A stretch of DNA of 64,000 nucleotides from Actinomycetospora callitridis (GCF_028737265.1 NZ_JAQZAK010000010.1:1-64000), one strand, 5' to 3'. Positions 49,278-58,300 are shown, counted from the stretch's first letter. The notes: generated by a model from the letters alone, not told the origin. Program-made: numbers and translations.

Positions 49278-50026
49278 CGCTCGAGGCCGACGAGGGACAG
49301 CAGGTGGTCGGCGTCCGGCCCCTTGATCAGCTTGGCGGCCTTCACGGGGTCGGTCTCACCGGTCTGCGACGACGGGCAGTCGCGGCGCAGCGTGCAGGCC
49401 CCGCAGGCCGGCTTCTTGGCGTGGCAGACGCGGCGGCCGTGGAAGATCAGCCGGTGGGAGAGCATCGTCCAGTCCTTGCGCGGGATGAGCTCGCCCACCT
49501 CCTTCTCCACCTGCACCGGATCCTCGGACGTGGTCCAGGCGAAGCGGCGGGCCAGGCGCCCGAAGTGGGTGTCGACGGTGATGCCGGGGACGCCGAAGGC
49601 GTTGCCGAGCACGACGTTGGCCGTCTTGCGCCCGACGCCGGGCAGCGTGACGAGGTCCTCCAGGCGCCCGGGCACGACGCCGTCGTAGCGCTCGACGAGC
49701 GCCGCGCCGAGCTTCGTCACCGACTCGGCCTTCGCCCGGAAGAAGCCGGTCGGACGCAGGATCTCCTCGAGCTCCGTGCGGTCCGCGGCCGCGAACGCCG
49801 CCGCGTCCGGATAGCGGGCGAAGAGCCCCGGGGTGACGCGGTTGACCGTCACGTCGGTGGTCTGCGCCGAGAGCACGGTGGCGACGAGCAGCTCGAGCGG
49901 CGAGGTGAAGTCCAGCTCGGCGTGCGCGTCGGGGTGGGCGATCGCGAGATCGCGGTCCATCCGTCGCGCCCGCCGCACCAGGGCGAGACGACTCTCCTCG
50001 CCCGTGGCGCGCGCAGCCCTGCTCAC
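49274..50026 (-). CDS. nth: Endonuclease III
   Basis: A 250-residue base-excision repair glycosylase/AP lyase. The helix-hairpin-helix is LVTLPGVGRKTANVVLG with catalytic Lys134; the catalytic Asp is Asp152 in VDTHFGRLARR; the 4Fe-4S cluster uses Cys201, Cys208, Cys211 and Cys217 (C-x6-C-x2-C-x5-C). It removes oxidised pyrimidines. The C-terminus is about 30 residues longer than the E. coli enzyme. GTG start at 50026. First gene of the nth-tlpA-nudix-marP operon. Confidence 0.96.
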   Translation of the reverse strand: MSRAARATGEESRLALVRRARRMDRDLAIAHPDAHAELDFTSPLELLVATVLSAQTTDVTVNRVTPGLFARYPDAAAFAAADRTELEEILRPTGFFRAKAESVTKLGAALVERYDGVVPGRLEDLVTLPGVGRKTANVVLGNAFGVPGITVDTHFGRLARRFAWTTSEDPVQVEKEVGELIPRKDWTMLSHRLIFHGRRVCHAKKPACGACTLRRDCPSSQTGETDPVKAAKLIKGPDADHLLSLVGLER

Positions 50027-50140
50027 CCACCCAGGGTAGGACGCGCCCCGGCGCCGGAGGTCGGGGGCACGGCGCCCGCGACACGCCGGGTCGACCCCGA
50101 TGCCCGACGGCCTTCACCGGTGCGCGACGATGCCCACACC

Positions 50141-50389
50141 ATGACCGCCTGGCTCGCCATCCTCATCCCGCTGCTGGTGATGGTCTTCGCGCTCGGTATG
50201 GAGCGTCTCGAGACCCGCCTGCGCTCCGGCACCGTGCGCGAGGACGAGGTCGAGGACTTCCTCGAGCGCGCCCGGCCCGACGAGGTCAAGGCGCTGTTCC
50301 GCCAGGGGATCGGCGGGGCCCTCCAGATGTTCCGGCTCCGCAACCTCGGCAAACGGGGCGGGCCCCGGCGAACCAAGGAACGGGCCTGA
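50141..50389 (+). CDS. Small single-segment membrane protein (Rv3675-like)
   Basis: An 82-residue protein with one N-terminal membrane segment (AWLAILIPLLVMVFALGM) and a charged cytosolic tail (EDEVEDFLERARPDEVKALF). No enzyme motif. It keeps the position of Rv3675 between nth and crp. Divergent from nth (114 bp) and followed by the crp promoter region. Function unknown. Confidence 0.75.
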   Translation: MTAWLAILIPLLVMVFALGMERLETRLRSGTVREDEVEDFLERARPDEVKALFRQGIGGALQMFRLRNLGKRGGPRRTKERA

Positions 50390-50427
50390 CGCTCACGCAC
50401 GGCAGCGACGCCGCCGGATCTCTGGAC

Positions 50428-50630
50428 TATGATGGTCCGATCGGGGGAACAGAGACCGTGAAATCGGCGATCAGCCCCGATGCGGTGAGTTCCAAGGTGT
50501 CGCGTGGCGTGATCACGGCGAGGGACGTGACTATGCTGCGGCGGACGTGACTGGTGACACAGAGGTGCGGACGGGGGTCGGTGACCCGATGGACGCGCGC
50601 GGTAGAGCGAGAGTCGTTGAGGAGCGGACG
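50428..50630 (+). promoter_or_regulatory. crp promoter and leader region
   Basis: Two -10-like hexamers are visible, TATGAT (50428-50433) and TATGCT (50532-50537), and a GTGATCAC palindrome sits at 50508-50515, which could take part in CRP self-control. The long leader before the chosen crp start at 50631 has GAGGAG at 50619-50624. No RNA-level evidence. Confidence 0.35.
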
Positions 50631-51305
50631 GTGGACGAGGTACTGGCGCGGGCCGGGATCTTCCAGGGGGTGGACCCCGCCGCCATCGAGGTGCTCACGG
50701 AGTCCCTCGAGCGCGTGGAGTTCCCACGCGGCACGGTGATCTTCAACGAGGGCGAGCCCGGGGATCGGCTCTACATCGTCTCGACCGGCAAGGTGAAGAT
50801 CGGCCGGCGGTCACCGGACGGCCGCGAGAACCTGCTGTCGATCTTCGGCCCGTCCGACATGTTCGGCGAGCTCTCGATCTTCGACCCGGGCCCGCGGACC
50901 TCCACCGCCACGACGGTCACCGACGTGCGCGCCTACACGATGGACCGCAACGCGCTCCGCGAGTGGATCGCCCAGCGACCCGAGATCGCCGAGCAGCTGC
51001 TGCGCGTGGTGGCCCGGCGCCTGCGCCGCACCAACAACCTGCTCGCCGACCTCATCTTCACCGACGTCCCGGGCCGTGTGGCCAAGGCGCTGCTGCAGCT
51101 CGCGCAGCGCTTCGGGTCGCAGGAGGCCGGTCTCCTGCGCGTCACCCACGACCTGACGCAGGAGGAGATCGCCCAGCTCGTCGGCGCCTCCCGAGAGACG
51201 GTCAACAAGGCGCTCGCCGACTTCGCCGCCCGCGGCTGGCTGCGCCTCGAGGGCAAGAGCGTGCTGATCCTCGAGCCGGACCGCCTGGCGCGACGGGCCC
51301 GCTGA
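50631..51305 (+). CDS. crp: CRP/FNR-family transcription regulator
   Basis: A 224-residue regulator nearly identical in layout to M. tuberculosis CRP (Rv3676). The cyclic-nucleotide fold includes GEPGDRLYIVSTGKVKIG and FGELSIFDPGPRTSTATT, with the Arg that contacts cAMP phosphate; the HTH is DLTQEEIAQLVGASRETVNKAL. The GTG at 50631 (VDEVLARAGIFQGV) is chosen because the Mtb protein starts at the same point and a GAGGAG site precedes it; a GTG at 50547 would add 28 residues. It probably controls respiration and starvation genes in response to cAMP. Confidence 0.94.
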   Translation: MDEVLARAGIFQGVDPAAIEVLTESLERVEFPRGTVIFNEGEPGDRLYIVSTGKVKIGRRSPDGRENLLSIFGPSDMFGELSIFDPGPRTSTATTVTDVRAYTMDRNALREWIAQRPEIAEQLLRVVARRLRRTNNLLADLIFTDVPGRVAKALLQLAQRFGSQEAGLLRVTHDLTQEEIAQLVGASRETVNKALADFAARGWLRLEGKSVLILEPDRLARRAR

Positions 51306-51381
51306 CCCGCCGAAGCGACATCCCGTCCCGCTCCTGCGTCGCGGTACGGGCAGATCGCCGGCGGGGGGGCCCGCTGACCCG

Positions 51382-52203
51382 CTAATCCACTCGGCGCAGG
51401 TGCTCGAGCTGCGCGGCCACCGACTGGTCGGCCGCCGGCCAGAGCTTCTCGTCGACGTCCGCGTAGACGATCTCCACGACCTGACGGGGCGTGGGCTCCG
51501 GCCCGAGTTCGTCCAGGGCGGCGCGCACCTGGTCGAGCCGCTGCTCGCGGTGCTGCAGGTACTGGCGCGCGGTCTCGCCGGCGTCGGCGAGGTCCGGTCC
51601 GTGCCCGGGCAGGAGCGTCGTGCCCTCGGGGAGCTCGGCGAGCCGGCGCAGGGAGTCGAGGTAGTCGGTGAGCGCGCCCTCGTAGTCCCCGAGCACGGTG
51701 GTGCCGCGACCCAGGACGGTGTCGCCGGTCAGGACGCTGCCGTCGTCGTCGGCCACCAGGCACAGCGAGTCGTCGGTGTGCCCCGGCGTCACCAGCACGC
51801 GCAGGTCGAGCCCCGCGACGGCCAGGCGTTCGCCCGCGGCGAGGCCCTCGGCGCCGAGGGTCAGCGTCGGGTCGAGCGCACGGACCGGGGCGGAGACCCG
51901 CTCGGCGAACGTCCGCGCGGCCTCGGTGTGGTCGAGGTGGCGGTGGGTCAGCACCACGAGCTCGACGGGCCCGCAGGCCTCGAGCCGGTCGAGGTGCGCC
52001 GGGTCCTCCGGGCCGGGGTCGACGACGACGCAGCCGGCCTGCCCGGGGGCGCGCAGGATCCAGGTGTTGGTGCCGTCCAGGGTCATCGGTGACGGGTTCT
52101 CCGCCAGGACCACCGCCGCGGCCTGCGTGACGGTCCTCAGGAGCCCGTAGGCGGGGTGCGCCGGCGCCGCGTCGGCGGGGCCGGGGACGAGGCGGCCGCT
52201 CAC
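51382..52203 (-). CDS. Metallo-beta-lactamase-fold hydrolase (Rv3677c-like)
   Basis: A 273-residue MBL-fold protein. The zinc motif is LTHRHLDHTEAA (HxHxDH), with further ligands in VTPGHTDDSLCL, LTGDTVLG and LLPGHGPDL. The C-terminal winged-helix-like part suggests the LACTB2/ribonuclease-like subgroup, so RNA or thioester cleavage is possible. GTG start at 52203 overlapping the nudix stop (GTGA). Confidence 0.9.
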   Translation of the reverse strand: MSGRLVPGPADAAPAHPAYGLLRTVTQAAAVVLAENPSPMTLDGTNTWILRAPGQAGCVVVDPGPEDPAHLDRLEACGPVELVVLTHRHLDHTEAARTFAERVSAPVRALDPTLTLGAEGLAAGERLAVAGLDLRVLVTPGHTDDSLCLVADDDGSVLTGDTVLGRGTTVLGDYEGALTDYLDSLRRLAELPEGTTLLPGHGPDLADAGETARQYLQHREQRLDQVRAALDELGPEPTPRQVVEIVYADVDEKLWPAADQSVAAQLEHLRRVD

Positions 52204-53030
52204 CGGTCCACCCCGAACGCGTGCGACGGGACGGCGAGCCCGACGCGCTCGCCCTCGGGCCGGAAGCTCGGGGTCACGGGCTCCGGACGTCGGGCGGCGG
52301 CGGCGTCGAGCAGCCCCGCGGCGCTCTCGGCGGCGGCGAGCTCGCTGAGCACCGCCCAGGTCGGCGGCATCAGCGCGCGCACGCCGTCCTCCCACTCGTG
52401 GAGAGCCTGCGCGGGCGCGCACCAGCCGGCGCCGACGGCCTCGGTCGTCGCGCCGTCGGGCTCCTGGCCGTCGGGCACCCCGGCCACGAAGAAGGCGGTG
52501 TCGTAGCGACGCGGCATCCCCTCGGGCGTGATCCAGCGGGCCCACGGGCGCACTGCCGCGGCGTCGACATGGCCCACGACCGCTCGCAGGCCGACCTCCC
52601 GCGCCACCAGGCGCTCCCGTGTCCCGGTGGCCGGCGGCGCGGCTCCTCCGAGCAGCACGCCGGTCTCCTCGTAGGTCTCGCGCACGGCGCACGCGACCAG
52701 CGCCGCGGCGGCGTCCGGCGTCGTGTCCCAGCTGCGCGCGGCGTCCTCGGCGGCGTCGGCGTCGACCAGACCCTCGGCCAGCGCCTCCCGGTCGGCCGCG
52801 TCGAGCCCGCCGCCCGGGAAGACCGACATGCCCGCGGCGAACGCCATCTCGGCGGCGCGCTCGAGCAGGAACACCTCGACACCCGGGCCGGCGACCGCGT
52901 CGCGCGCGAGCACCACCGACGCCGCGAGCCGCAGCTCGCCCGCCGGCCGGCTGCCGATCTCGTCGAAGGCGGGCCGGTCCATCCCGAACCGCGGGGGCAG
53001 GTCGACGAGGTCGGTGGTCACCCGGGGCAC
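52200..53030 (-). CDS. NUDIX hydrolase, NUDT19-like
   Basis: A 276-residue protein. FLLERAAEMAFAAGMSVFPGG precedes an insertion of about 45 residues and then the nudix helix in CAVRETYEETGVLLG; this split arrangement is typical of the NUDT7/NUDT19 CoA-diphosphatase group. The start is a GTG at 53030; a second GTG four codons on is possible. Probably cotranscribed with the downstream MBL gene by its 4-bp overlap. Confidence 0.85.
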   Translation of the reverse strand: MPRVTTDLVDLPPRFGMDRPAFDEIGSRPAGELRLAASVVLARDAVAGPGVEVFLLERAAEMAFAAGMSVFPGGGLDAADREALAEGLVDADAAEDAARSWDTTPDAAAALVACAVRETYEETGVLLGGAAPPATGTRERLVAREVGLRAVVGHVDAAAVRPWARWITPEGMPRRYDTAFFVAGVPDGQEPDGATTEAVGAGWCAPAQALHEWEDGVRALMPPTWAVLSELAAAESAAGLLDAAAARRPEPVTPSFRPEGERVGLAVPSHAFGVDR

Positions 53031-53102
53031 CCTAGGCGCGCGAACGGGAGGACAGCGCGACGAAGGAGCGATGTCGGGCCGTCTCCTCGTCGCCGGGACG
53101 GT

Positions 53103-55811
53103 CTACGCGCCCGGCGACGCCCCGTCCTCGCCGTCGTGATCCCGGCGAGGGGGCAGACCGTGACCGTTGACGGGACGGTGCCCGTTGCCACTCCCGGGTC
53201 CGGGCTGCGGTGGCCCCGGCGGGCGGCCCGGTCCCGGGTGCGGGCCCGTGGGCCGCGGCCGGGGTGCCGTCGCGTCCTCGGAACCCGGCGGCGGTGCCAC
53301 GGGGCGGCCCGTCAGCGGGTCGGGCGCGTCGGCCTCGAGTCGCTCGCGGGACGCCAGCTCCTCGTGCAGGCGGGCGAGCAGCTCCCGTTCACGGTCGGAG
53401 AGCTGGGAGTCGACGGAGTCGGGCCCGGAGGACCCCACCGGGGCAGCCGACGGCGGGGTGGGGGTCGACGGCGGGGTGGGGGCCGACGGCGCGCCCGGGG
53501 CGTCGGCGGGTCGCTGGACCGGCCCGGTGACCGCGTCCCCGGACGTGTCGGGGCGCTCGGAGCCGTGGTGGTGGCCGTTGGTGCGCGCCGGCGGGGTCGG
53601 CGAGGGCGGGGCTGGGGTGTCGACGATGGGCGCCTCGAACTCGCCGGTCTCGCTGCGGCTGTGCCGGGCACGCCGGACACGCGCCTCCCCGTTCGCCCCC
53701 GGCAGGTCGACGCCGTTCGTGGCGGGCGCGTCGACGCCGCCGGCCGGGGTCGCCGGGCCGGCGACGGCGGGGAACTCGCCGGTGGCGGCGTCCGGGTCGA
53801 CCGACGGCCCGGACGGCGTCGGACCGGCGATCGCCGACGAGCCGGCGAGCGGGTCCGCGGAATCCGGGCCGAAGCTGACCCCGAGGGACGTCTCCGCCCA
53901 CGAGGAGAGGGGGTGCTCGTCGGAGAGGATCTCGTCGGGCGGCGGGGTGCGCCACAGCGCCGCGATGCGCTCGGCGGTCGTCTCCGGGTCGAGGTCGACG
54001 GGAGCGGGCTCCTCGGGGGCGACCGTCTCGGGCTCGGCCGGGACCTCGGGCTCCGGGGCGTCGGCCTCGACGTCGCGCTCCCGGGCGCGCTCGCGCTCGA
54101 GCGGATCGGGACCCGCGGCGGCGACGATGCGGTACTGCTCGTCGCCGGACCGCTCCTCGGGGGCGGGCTCGGTGAGCCGGCGTTCGTCGGCGTCGTCGGG
54201 ACCGGTCACCGTGAGGAACGACGGCGGCCCTGCCGGCGGCGCGGACACCGGCACGCCGAACGGCGGCACCTCGTCGTCGGCACGGCGGGGCGAGGGGCCC
54301 TGCGTCGGGCGGGGCGCCCCGACGGGCGGGCCCAGCGGTGCGGTCTCGGACACCGGGGAGGACGCGGACGGCGCGGCACCGAGCGGGCGCGCCACGCGGA
54401 CGGCCGCCCGGTGGTAGGCGGGCAGCTCGGCGCCCGCGGCGAAGACCTCGACCGACACCGCACCCAGCTCGCGGGCGGCGTGCGCGACGTGGTGCGCGAC
54501 GTGCTCGCAATCGTCGGCGGAGTGGGTCTCCACCAGCACGACCCGGTGCGGCACCGGCCCCGGCGCGGAACCGGCCGGGGTGGTGCGCCAGCACTGGCGC
54601 ACGCGCTGCACCCCGGGCAGCCGCGCGGCGGCGCGGGCGACGGCCTCGCCGGCGTCGCGGGACGAGCCGGACGCCCGCGCGGACGCCGGGGGGTCGGGCG
54701 TGAACCGGTGCTCCTCGCGCCGATCGGCCTCGGGGTCGCGTGGCAGGACGTCGACGAGCTCCGGGTCGACGCGCGACGCGGCGAACCAGCGCCCGAGCAC
54801 CGCGTGCTCGCGCGCGGTGACCCCGGCGCCGGCGGCCAGTAGGCAGCCACCGAGCAGCTCGGCCGCCGCGGCGTCGTCCTCCACGGCGACCAGCTCGCGC
54901 ACCGACGACAGTGCGTCGTCGTCGATCCGCCCCGCGAGCGAGAGCAGCACGTCGTGCCGCCCGCCCTGGTCGGGACGGGCGGTCGGGGGCGTGCCGGGGC
55001 GGGGATCGCGGCCACCGCGTGCCGCCGGGGCTCCGGGACCGCGAGCGGGCGGAGGCCCGCCCTCCGGCCGGCCCTCGGACGTCGAGGCGGCCGGCGCGGC
55101 GGGCTCGTCGGTCGGGGCCTCGGTGGGGACGTCGGCGGGAGGGACCTCGTCCGGACGGATCTCGTTCACGAACCCGTCGGAGGTCTCGGCGTCGTCGTGA
55201 TCGACCGGAGCCCCGGCCACGGGGTCCGCCACGGGGTCCGCCACGGGGTCCGCCACGGGGTCCACGGCATCCACGGCGTCCTCGTCGACCGGGACCTCCG
55301 CCCGGTCGCCCGCCATGTGGTGCCCCGCTCCCTCGGTCCAGGCCGACTGCTCGACACGGTCGTCGTCGGCGAGGTCGCCGACGACCTCGGCCCGCACGAC
55401 GTCCGGCACGTCGGCGGCCGGGATGTCGTCCACGACCTCCATCCCCGCGCCGACCGGCTCGGCGCCGGCACGCAGACGACGCCGCTCGGCGACGCGGCGC
55501 CAGGCGGCCAGCGCCACCGGGTCGCGGTCGGGGCGCTCGCCCGCGCTGTCGTCGCGGACCGACCAGGGCGGCAGGTTCGCGAGGTCCCCGGCTCCGCCGG
55601 CGAGACCGGCGAGGTCGCCGGCGAAGCCCAAGCCGAGCCGCCCGATCCGCGAGGGGTCGTCGGCCCGACGACGGGCGAGACCCGCCGACGCGTCGGGATC
55701 GGTCGGGGTCGAACCGTCCAGGTCAGGTCCGGCCAGGTCGGGCCCGGCCAGGTCGGCCGGGAGACCAAGACGCTCCGCGCGCTCCTCCCCGGTCATGTCG
55801 CGCTCAGCCAT
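53103..55811 (-). CDS. Large protein with unrecognised central domain and long disordered arms
   Basis: A 902-residue protein. Residues 1-280 are acidic and low in order, with a VADP repeat; residues about 285-470 form a folded domain (RHDVLLSLAGRIDDDALSSV, RVVLVETHSADDCEHVAHHV, then VEVFAAGAELPAYHRAAV) that also occurs in the neighbour gene 55804-56493; residues 470-900 are Pro/Ala/Ser-rich with a short helical patch (SDRERELLARLHEELASRE). No membrane segment or known motif. ATG at 55811 overlaps the neighbour's stop by 8 bp. It is absent from the Mtb segment. Function unknown. Confidence 0.75.
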   Translation of the reverse strand: MAERDMTGEERAERLGLPADLAGPDLAGPDLDGSTPTDPDASAGLARRRADDPSRIGRLGLGFAGDLAGLAGGAGDLANLPPWSVRDDSAGERPDRDPVALAAWRRVAERRRLRAGAEPVGAGMEVVDDIPAADVPDVVRAEVVGDLADDDRVEQSAWTEGAGHHMAGDRAEVPVDEDAVDAVDPVADPVADPVADPVAGAPVDHDDAETSDGFVNEIRPDEVPPADVPTEAPTDEPAAPAASTSEGRPEGGPPPARGPGAPAARGGRDPRPGTPPTARPDQGGRHDVLLSLAGRIDDDALSSVRELVAVEDDAAAAELLGGCLLAAGAGVTAREHAVLGRWFAASRVDPELVDVLPRDPEADRREEHRFTPDPPASARASGSSRDAGEAVARAAARLPGVQRVRQCWRTTPAGSAPGPVPHRVVLVETHSADDCEHVAHHVAHAARELGAVSVEVFAAGAELPAYHRAAVRVARPLGAAPSASSPVSETAPLGPPVGAPRPTQGPSPRRADDEVPPFGVPVSAPPAGPPSFLTVTGPDDADERRLTEPAPEERSGDEQYRIVAAAGPDPLERERARERDVEADAPEPEVPAEPETVAPEEPAPVDLDPETTAERIAALWRTPPPDEILSDEHPLSSWAETSLGVSFGPDSADPLAGSSAIAGPTPSGPSVDPDAATGEFPAVAGPATPAGGVDAPATNGVDLPGANGEARVRRARHSRSETGEFEAPIVDTPAPPSPTPPARTNGHHHGSERPDTSGDAVTGPVQRPADAPGAPSAPTPPSTPTPPSAAPVGSSGPDSVDSQLSDRERELLARLHEELASRERLEADAPDPLTGRPVAPPPGSEDATAPRPRPTGPHPGPGRPPGPPQPGPGSGNGHRPVNGHGLPPRRDHDGEDGASPGA
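55217..55263. repeat. Four 12-bp tandem repeats (VADP-coding)
   Basis: Four back-to-back copies of CCACGGGGTCCG (the last lacks one base) encode VADP repeats in the acidic N-terminal arm of the large protein. Exact copies suggest recent slippage and possible length variation between strains. Confidence 0.85.
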
Positions 55812-56493
55812 GGCCCACCAGCTCGCCGGCCTCCGCGCCGAGCCCGGCGCGGGCGGGCGGGACGCGGTCGGTGCCGCGGCGCCACAGCACCTCGGCCGCG
55901 GCGAGCGCGGCCCGGTGGTAAGGCGTGGGGACGATCGTCGGGCCGAGCACCTCGACACACGGGTCGGACTCGCCCCGGGCGCGCAGCGCGCGCTGCAACG
56001 CCCCGGTCAGGGCCGCCCGGCCGCCGGTGGCGGCGTCCACCGGGGCGTCAACGAGCACCACGCGCACCGGCGCGCCCGACCCGTGGCGCCACGCACGGCG
56101 GACCGCGGTGACGCCGCCGGCCACGGGCGCGAGGGCGCGCAGCACCAGGTCGGTGTCGTCCCACCCGGGACCGCGGCCCGGCTCGACGAAGCCGGCCGTC
56201 GGCTCGGGCGCCGCGTCGACGTGCAGGACGGCGTCGACCAGCCGCGCCGGCCCGCCCCAGGCCAGCACCGCCGTGCGCAGGCGCGCGCGCTCGTCCTCGG
56301 AGACGCCGATGCGGTGACGCAGGAGGGCACGCGGGAGCGCGGTGCGCAGGGCGACGTGGGCGCCGCTGGACAGCCAGTCGCGCAGACGCCACAGCAGGCG
56401 GTCCGGCAGCCGACCGGCCATCGCCAGCAGGACGTCGTGACACGCCTGCTCGGCCTCGTCCGCCGACGAGGAGACGGTCCCGTTCTGGTCCAC
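55804..56493 (-). CDS. Unrecognised-domain protein paired with the large disordered protein
   Basis: A 229-residue protein with two conserved-looking blocks: CHDVLLAMAGRLPDRLLWRL and VRVVLVDAPVDAATGGRAA through VEVLGPTIVPTPYHRAALAA. The same blocks, in the same order and spacing, occur in the next gene, so both carry one domain. No catalytic motif is known to me; the alternating strand/helix pattern hints at an alpha/beta fold. GTG start at 56493, 72 bp after the ridA stop on the same strand. Function unknown. Confidence 0.72.
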   Translation of the reverse strand: MDQNGTVSSSADEAEQACHDVLLAMAGRLPDRLLWRLRDWLSSGAHVALRTALPRALLRHRIGVSEDERARLRTAVLAWGGPARLVDAVLHVDAAPEPTAGFVEPGRGPGWDDTDLVLRALAPVAGGVTAVRRAWRHGSGAPVRVVLVDAPVDAATGGRAALTGALQRALRARGESDPCVEVLGPTIVPTPYHRAALAAAEVLWRRGTDRVPPARAGLGAEAGELVGHG

Positions 56494-56565
56494 GCTCTGT
56501 GCTCCGATCCACCCTGCGGCGATCCGACCGGGCCGCCCGTGGTGTCGGAGGGCCCGGAACCCAGC

Positions 56566-57024
56566 TCACGTGAGGTCGACGACGACCTCAACCTCGACCG
56601 GGGCCCCCAGCGGCAGCGCCGCCACTCCGATCGCCGAGCGGGCGTGTTCGCCCGCTCGGCCGAACACGGCACCCAGGAGTTCGGACGCCCCGTTGACCAC
56701 CTGCGGCTGACCGCCGAACCCGGGCGCGGACGCCACGTAGCCGACGACCTTGACCACGGAGTGGATGGCCTCGAGCCCCACGAGGGCGTCGATGGCCGCC
56801 AGCGCGTTGAGCGCGGCGATCCGGGCGTACGCCGCGGCGTCGTCCGGATCGACCTCGGCGCCGACCAGTCCGGTGGCCGGTAGCTCCCCGCCGACGAGCG
56901 GCAGCTGCCCCGAGGTCCAGACCTGGTCGCCCGTCCGGCGGGCGGGCACGTAGACGCCCTTCGGGGCGGCCACCGCCGGGAGCTCGAGCCCGAGCTCCTG
57001 CAGCCGCTCCCGGGGCCCGGTCAC
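56566..57024 (-). CDS. RidA-family (YjgF) protein
   Basis: A 152-residue protein. VWTSGQLPLVGGELPATG and VVKVVGYVASAPGFGGQPQVVNGASELL match the RidA fold, but the second half is the Rv3678c-type branch in which the catalytic Arg of true imine deaminases is not clearly placed (FGRAGEHARSAIGVAALPLGAPVEVE). It may hydrolyse reactive imines or bind ligands. GTG start at 57024 overlapping the DUF4177 gene's stop. Confidence 0.88.
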   Translation of the reverse strand: MTGPRERLQELGLELPAVAAPKGVYVPARRTGDQVWTSGQLPLVGGELPATGLVGAEVDPDDAAAYARIAALNALAAIDALVGLEAIHSVVKVVGYVASAPGFGGQPQVVNGASELLGAVFGRAGEHARSAIGVAALPLGAPVEVEVVVDLT

Positions 57025-57188
57025 GCCCGCGGCTTCTTCAGGTAGGCCACGAGCTGCTCACCGGTGGGCCCGGGCAGCACGGTGACCAGCTCCCAGCCGT
57101 CCTCACCCCACTGGTCGAGGATCTGCTTGGTGGCGTGGGTCAGCAACGGAACCGTCGCGTACTCCCACTTCACGGCATCCGCACTCAT
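57021..57188 (-). CDS. DUF4177 small protein
   Basis: A 55-residue protein, MSADAVKWEYATVPLLTHAT then QILDQWGEDGWELVTVLPG, typical of DUF4177 (an alpha/beta mini-domain). The ATG at 57188 is the conserved start; ten upstream codons are open but unsupported. It corresponds to the small gene between Rv3678c and Rv3679. It is divergent from the first GET3-like gene, 95 bp away. Function unknown. Confidence 0.85.
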   Translation of the reverse strand: MSADAVKWEYATVPLLTHATKQILDQWGEDGWELVTVLPGPTGEQLVAYLKKPRA

Positions 57189-57283
57189 GTGGGCGAGGGT
57201 AGAGAAGGCCCCCGACACCGCTGTGACCCGGACCCCGTCCGCGCCGCCCGCGAGTGCGCGGGACCGGGCCTAGGGTGGACGGC

Positions 57284-58300
57284 GTGACCGATCAGCGCTG
57301 GCCCGCCGCCCTCGCCGAGGCCCGGCTCCACGTGGTGAGCGGCAAGGGCGGCACGGGCAAGACGACGCTCGCCGCCGCACTGGCCCTCGCGCTCGCCGCG
57401 GGCGGGCGCCGCACCCTGCTCGTCGAGGTGGAGGGCCGGCAGGGCATCGCCCAGGTCTTCGACACCCCGCCGCTGCCGTACGCCGAGCAGCGCATCGCCG
57501 TCGCCCCCGACGGCGGCGAGGTCCGCGGGCTGTCGGTGGACGCCGAGGCGGCCCTGCTCGAGTACCTCGAGATGTTCTACAACCTCGGCCTCGCCGGCCG
57601 GACGCTGCGGCGGATGGGTGCGATCGAGTTCGCGACGACGCTGGCGCCGGGCCTCCGGGACGTGCTGCTGTCCGGGAAGGTCAAGGAGTGCGTCGGGCGC
57701 ACCGTCGGCGAGGACCGCCGCGGGGGACGCCGTGTGCCGCTCTACGACGCCGTCGTGCTCGACGCGCCGCCGACGGGACGCATCGTGAAGTTCCTCGACG
57801 TCACCAAGGCGATGGGCTCGCTCGCGCGCACCGGCCCGATCCACACCCAGAGCGAGGGCGTGGTGGAGCTGCTGCACTCCTCGCGCACCGCGATCCACCT
57901 CGTCACCCAGCTCGAGGACCTGCCGGTGCAGGAGACGCTCGACACCGTCGACGAGCTCGCCGAGGCCGGCCTGCCCACCGGGGCGGTGCTGGTCAACCGC
58001 ATCCGCCCCTCGCGCCTGCCCGCCACGGCGCTGACCGGGGCGGCGACCGGCGCGGGGCTGGGCTCCGGGCTGCGCTCGGGGCTGGAGGCCGCCGGGCTGT
58101 TCCTGAAGGACGAGGAGGTGGACGGGCTGGTCAGCGAGACCGTCGAGCACGCCGAGCGGGTGCAGATCGAGTCCGCGGTGCGCTCGCGCCTCACCGCGGC
58201 CGGCCTGCCCCAGCTGGAGCTCCCCGAGCTCACCGAGGGCGTCGACCTGGGCGGCATCTACGAGCTGGCCGAGCTGCTGCGCGAGCAGGGGGTGCGCTGA
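57284..58300 (+). CDS. GET3/ArsA-like ATPase, first of a pair
   Basis: A 338-residue ATPase of the Rv3679 type. The deviant P-loop is VVSGKGGTGKTTLAAAL, with signature Lys in the first part; switch II is VVLDAPPTGRIVKFLD. Paired with the next gene, it probably forms a heterodimer; the Mtb pair has been linked to redox and glycerol stress. No arsenic-binding Cys set is seen. GTG at 57284. Its stop overlaps the next ATG (TGATG). Confidence 0.92.
   Translation: MTDQRWPAALAEARLHVVSGKGGTGKTTLAAALALALAAGGRRTLLVEVEGRQGIAQVFDTPPLPYAEQRIAVAPDGGEVRGLSVDAEAALLEYLEMFYNLGLAGRTLRRMGAIEFATTLAPGLRDVLLSGKVKECVGRTVGEDRRGGRRVPLYDAVVLDAPPTGRIVKFLDVTKAMGSLARTGPIHTQSEGVVELLHSSRTAIHLVTQLEDLPVQETLDTVDELAEAGLPTGAVLVNRIRPSRLPATALTGAATGAGLGSGLRSGLEAAGLFLKDEEVDGLVSETVEHAERVQIESAVRSRLTAAGLPQLELPELTEGVDLGGIYELAELLREQGVR

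Noticed and set aside
53167..54417. Long Ser/Gly-rich frame opposite the large disordered protein
   Set aside because: Shadow of the minus-strand gene, low complexity and without family features.
55217..55263. Considered as a CRISPR or VNTR locus
   Set aside because: Units are 12 bp without spacers and stay in frame inside a coding region; simple tandem slippage.
53210..55921. Several Arg-rich frames opposite the paired unknown-domain genes
   Set aside because: All are antisense readings of GC-rich coding DNA; the minus-strand frames have the recurring domain and coupled starts.
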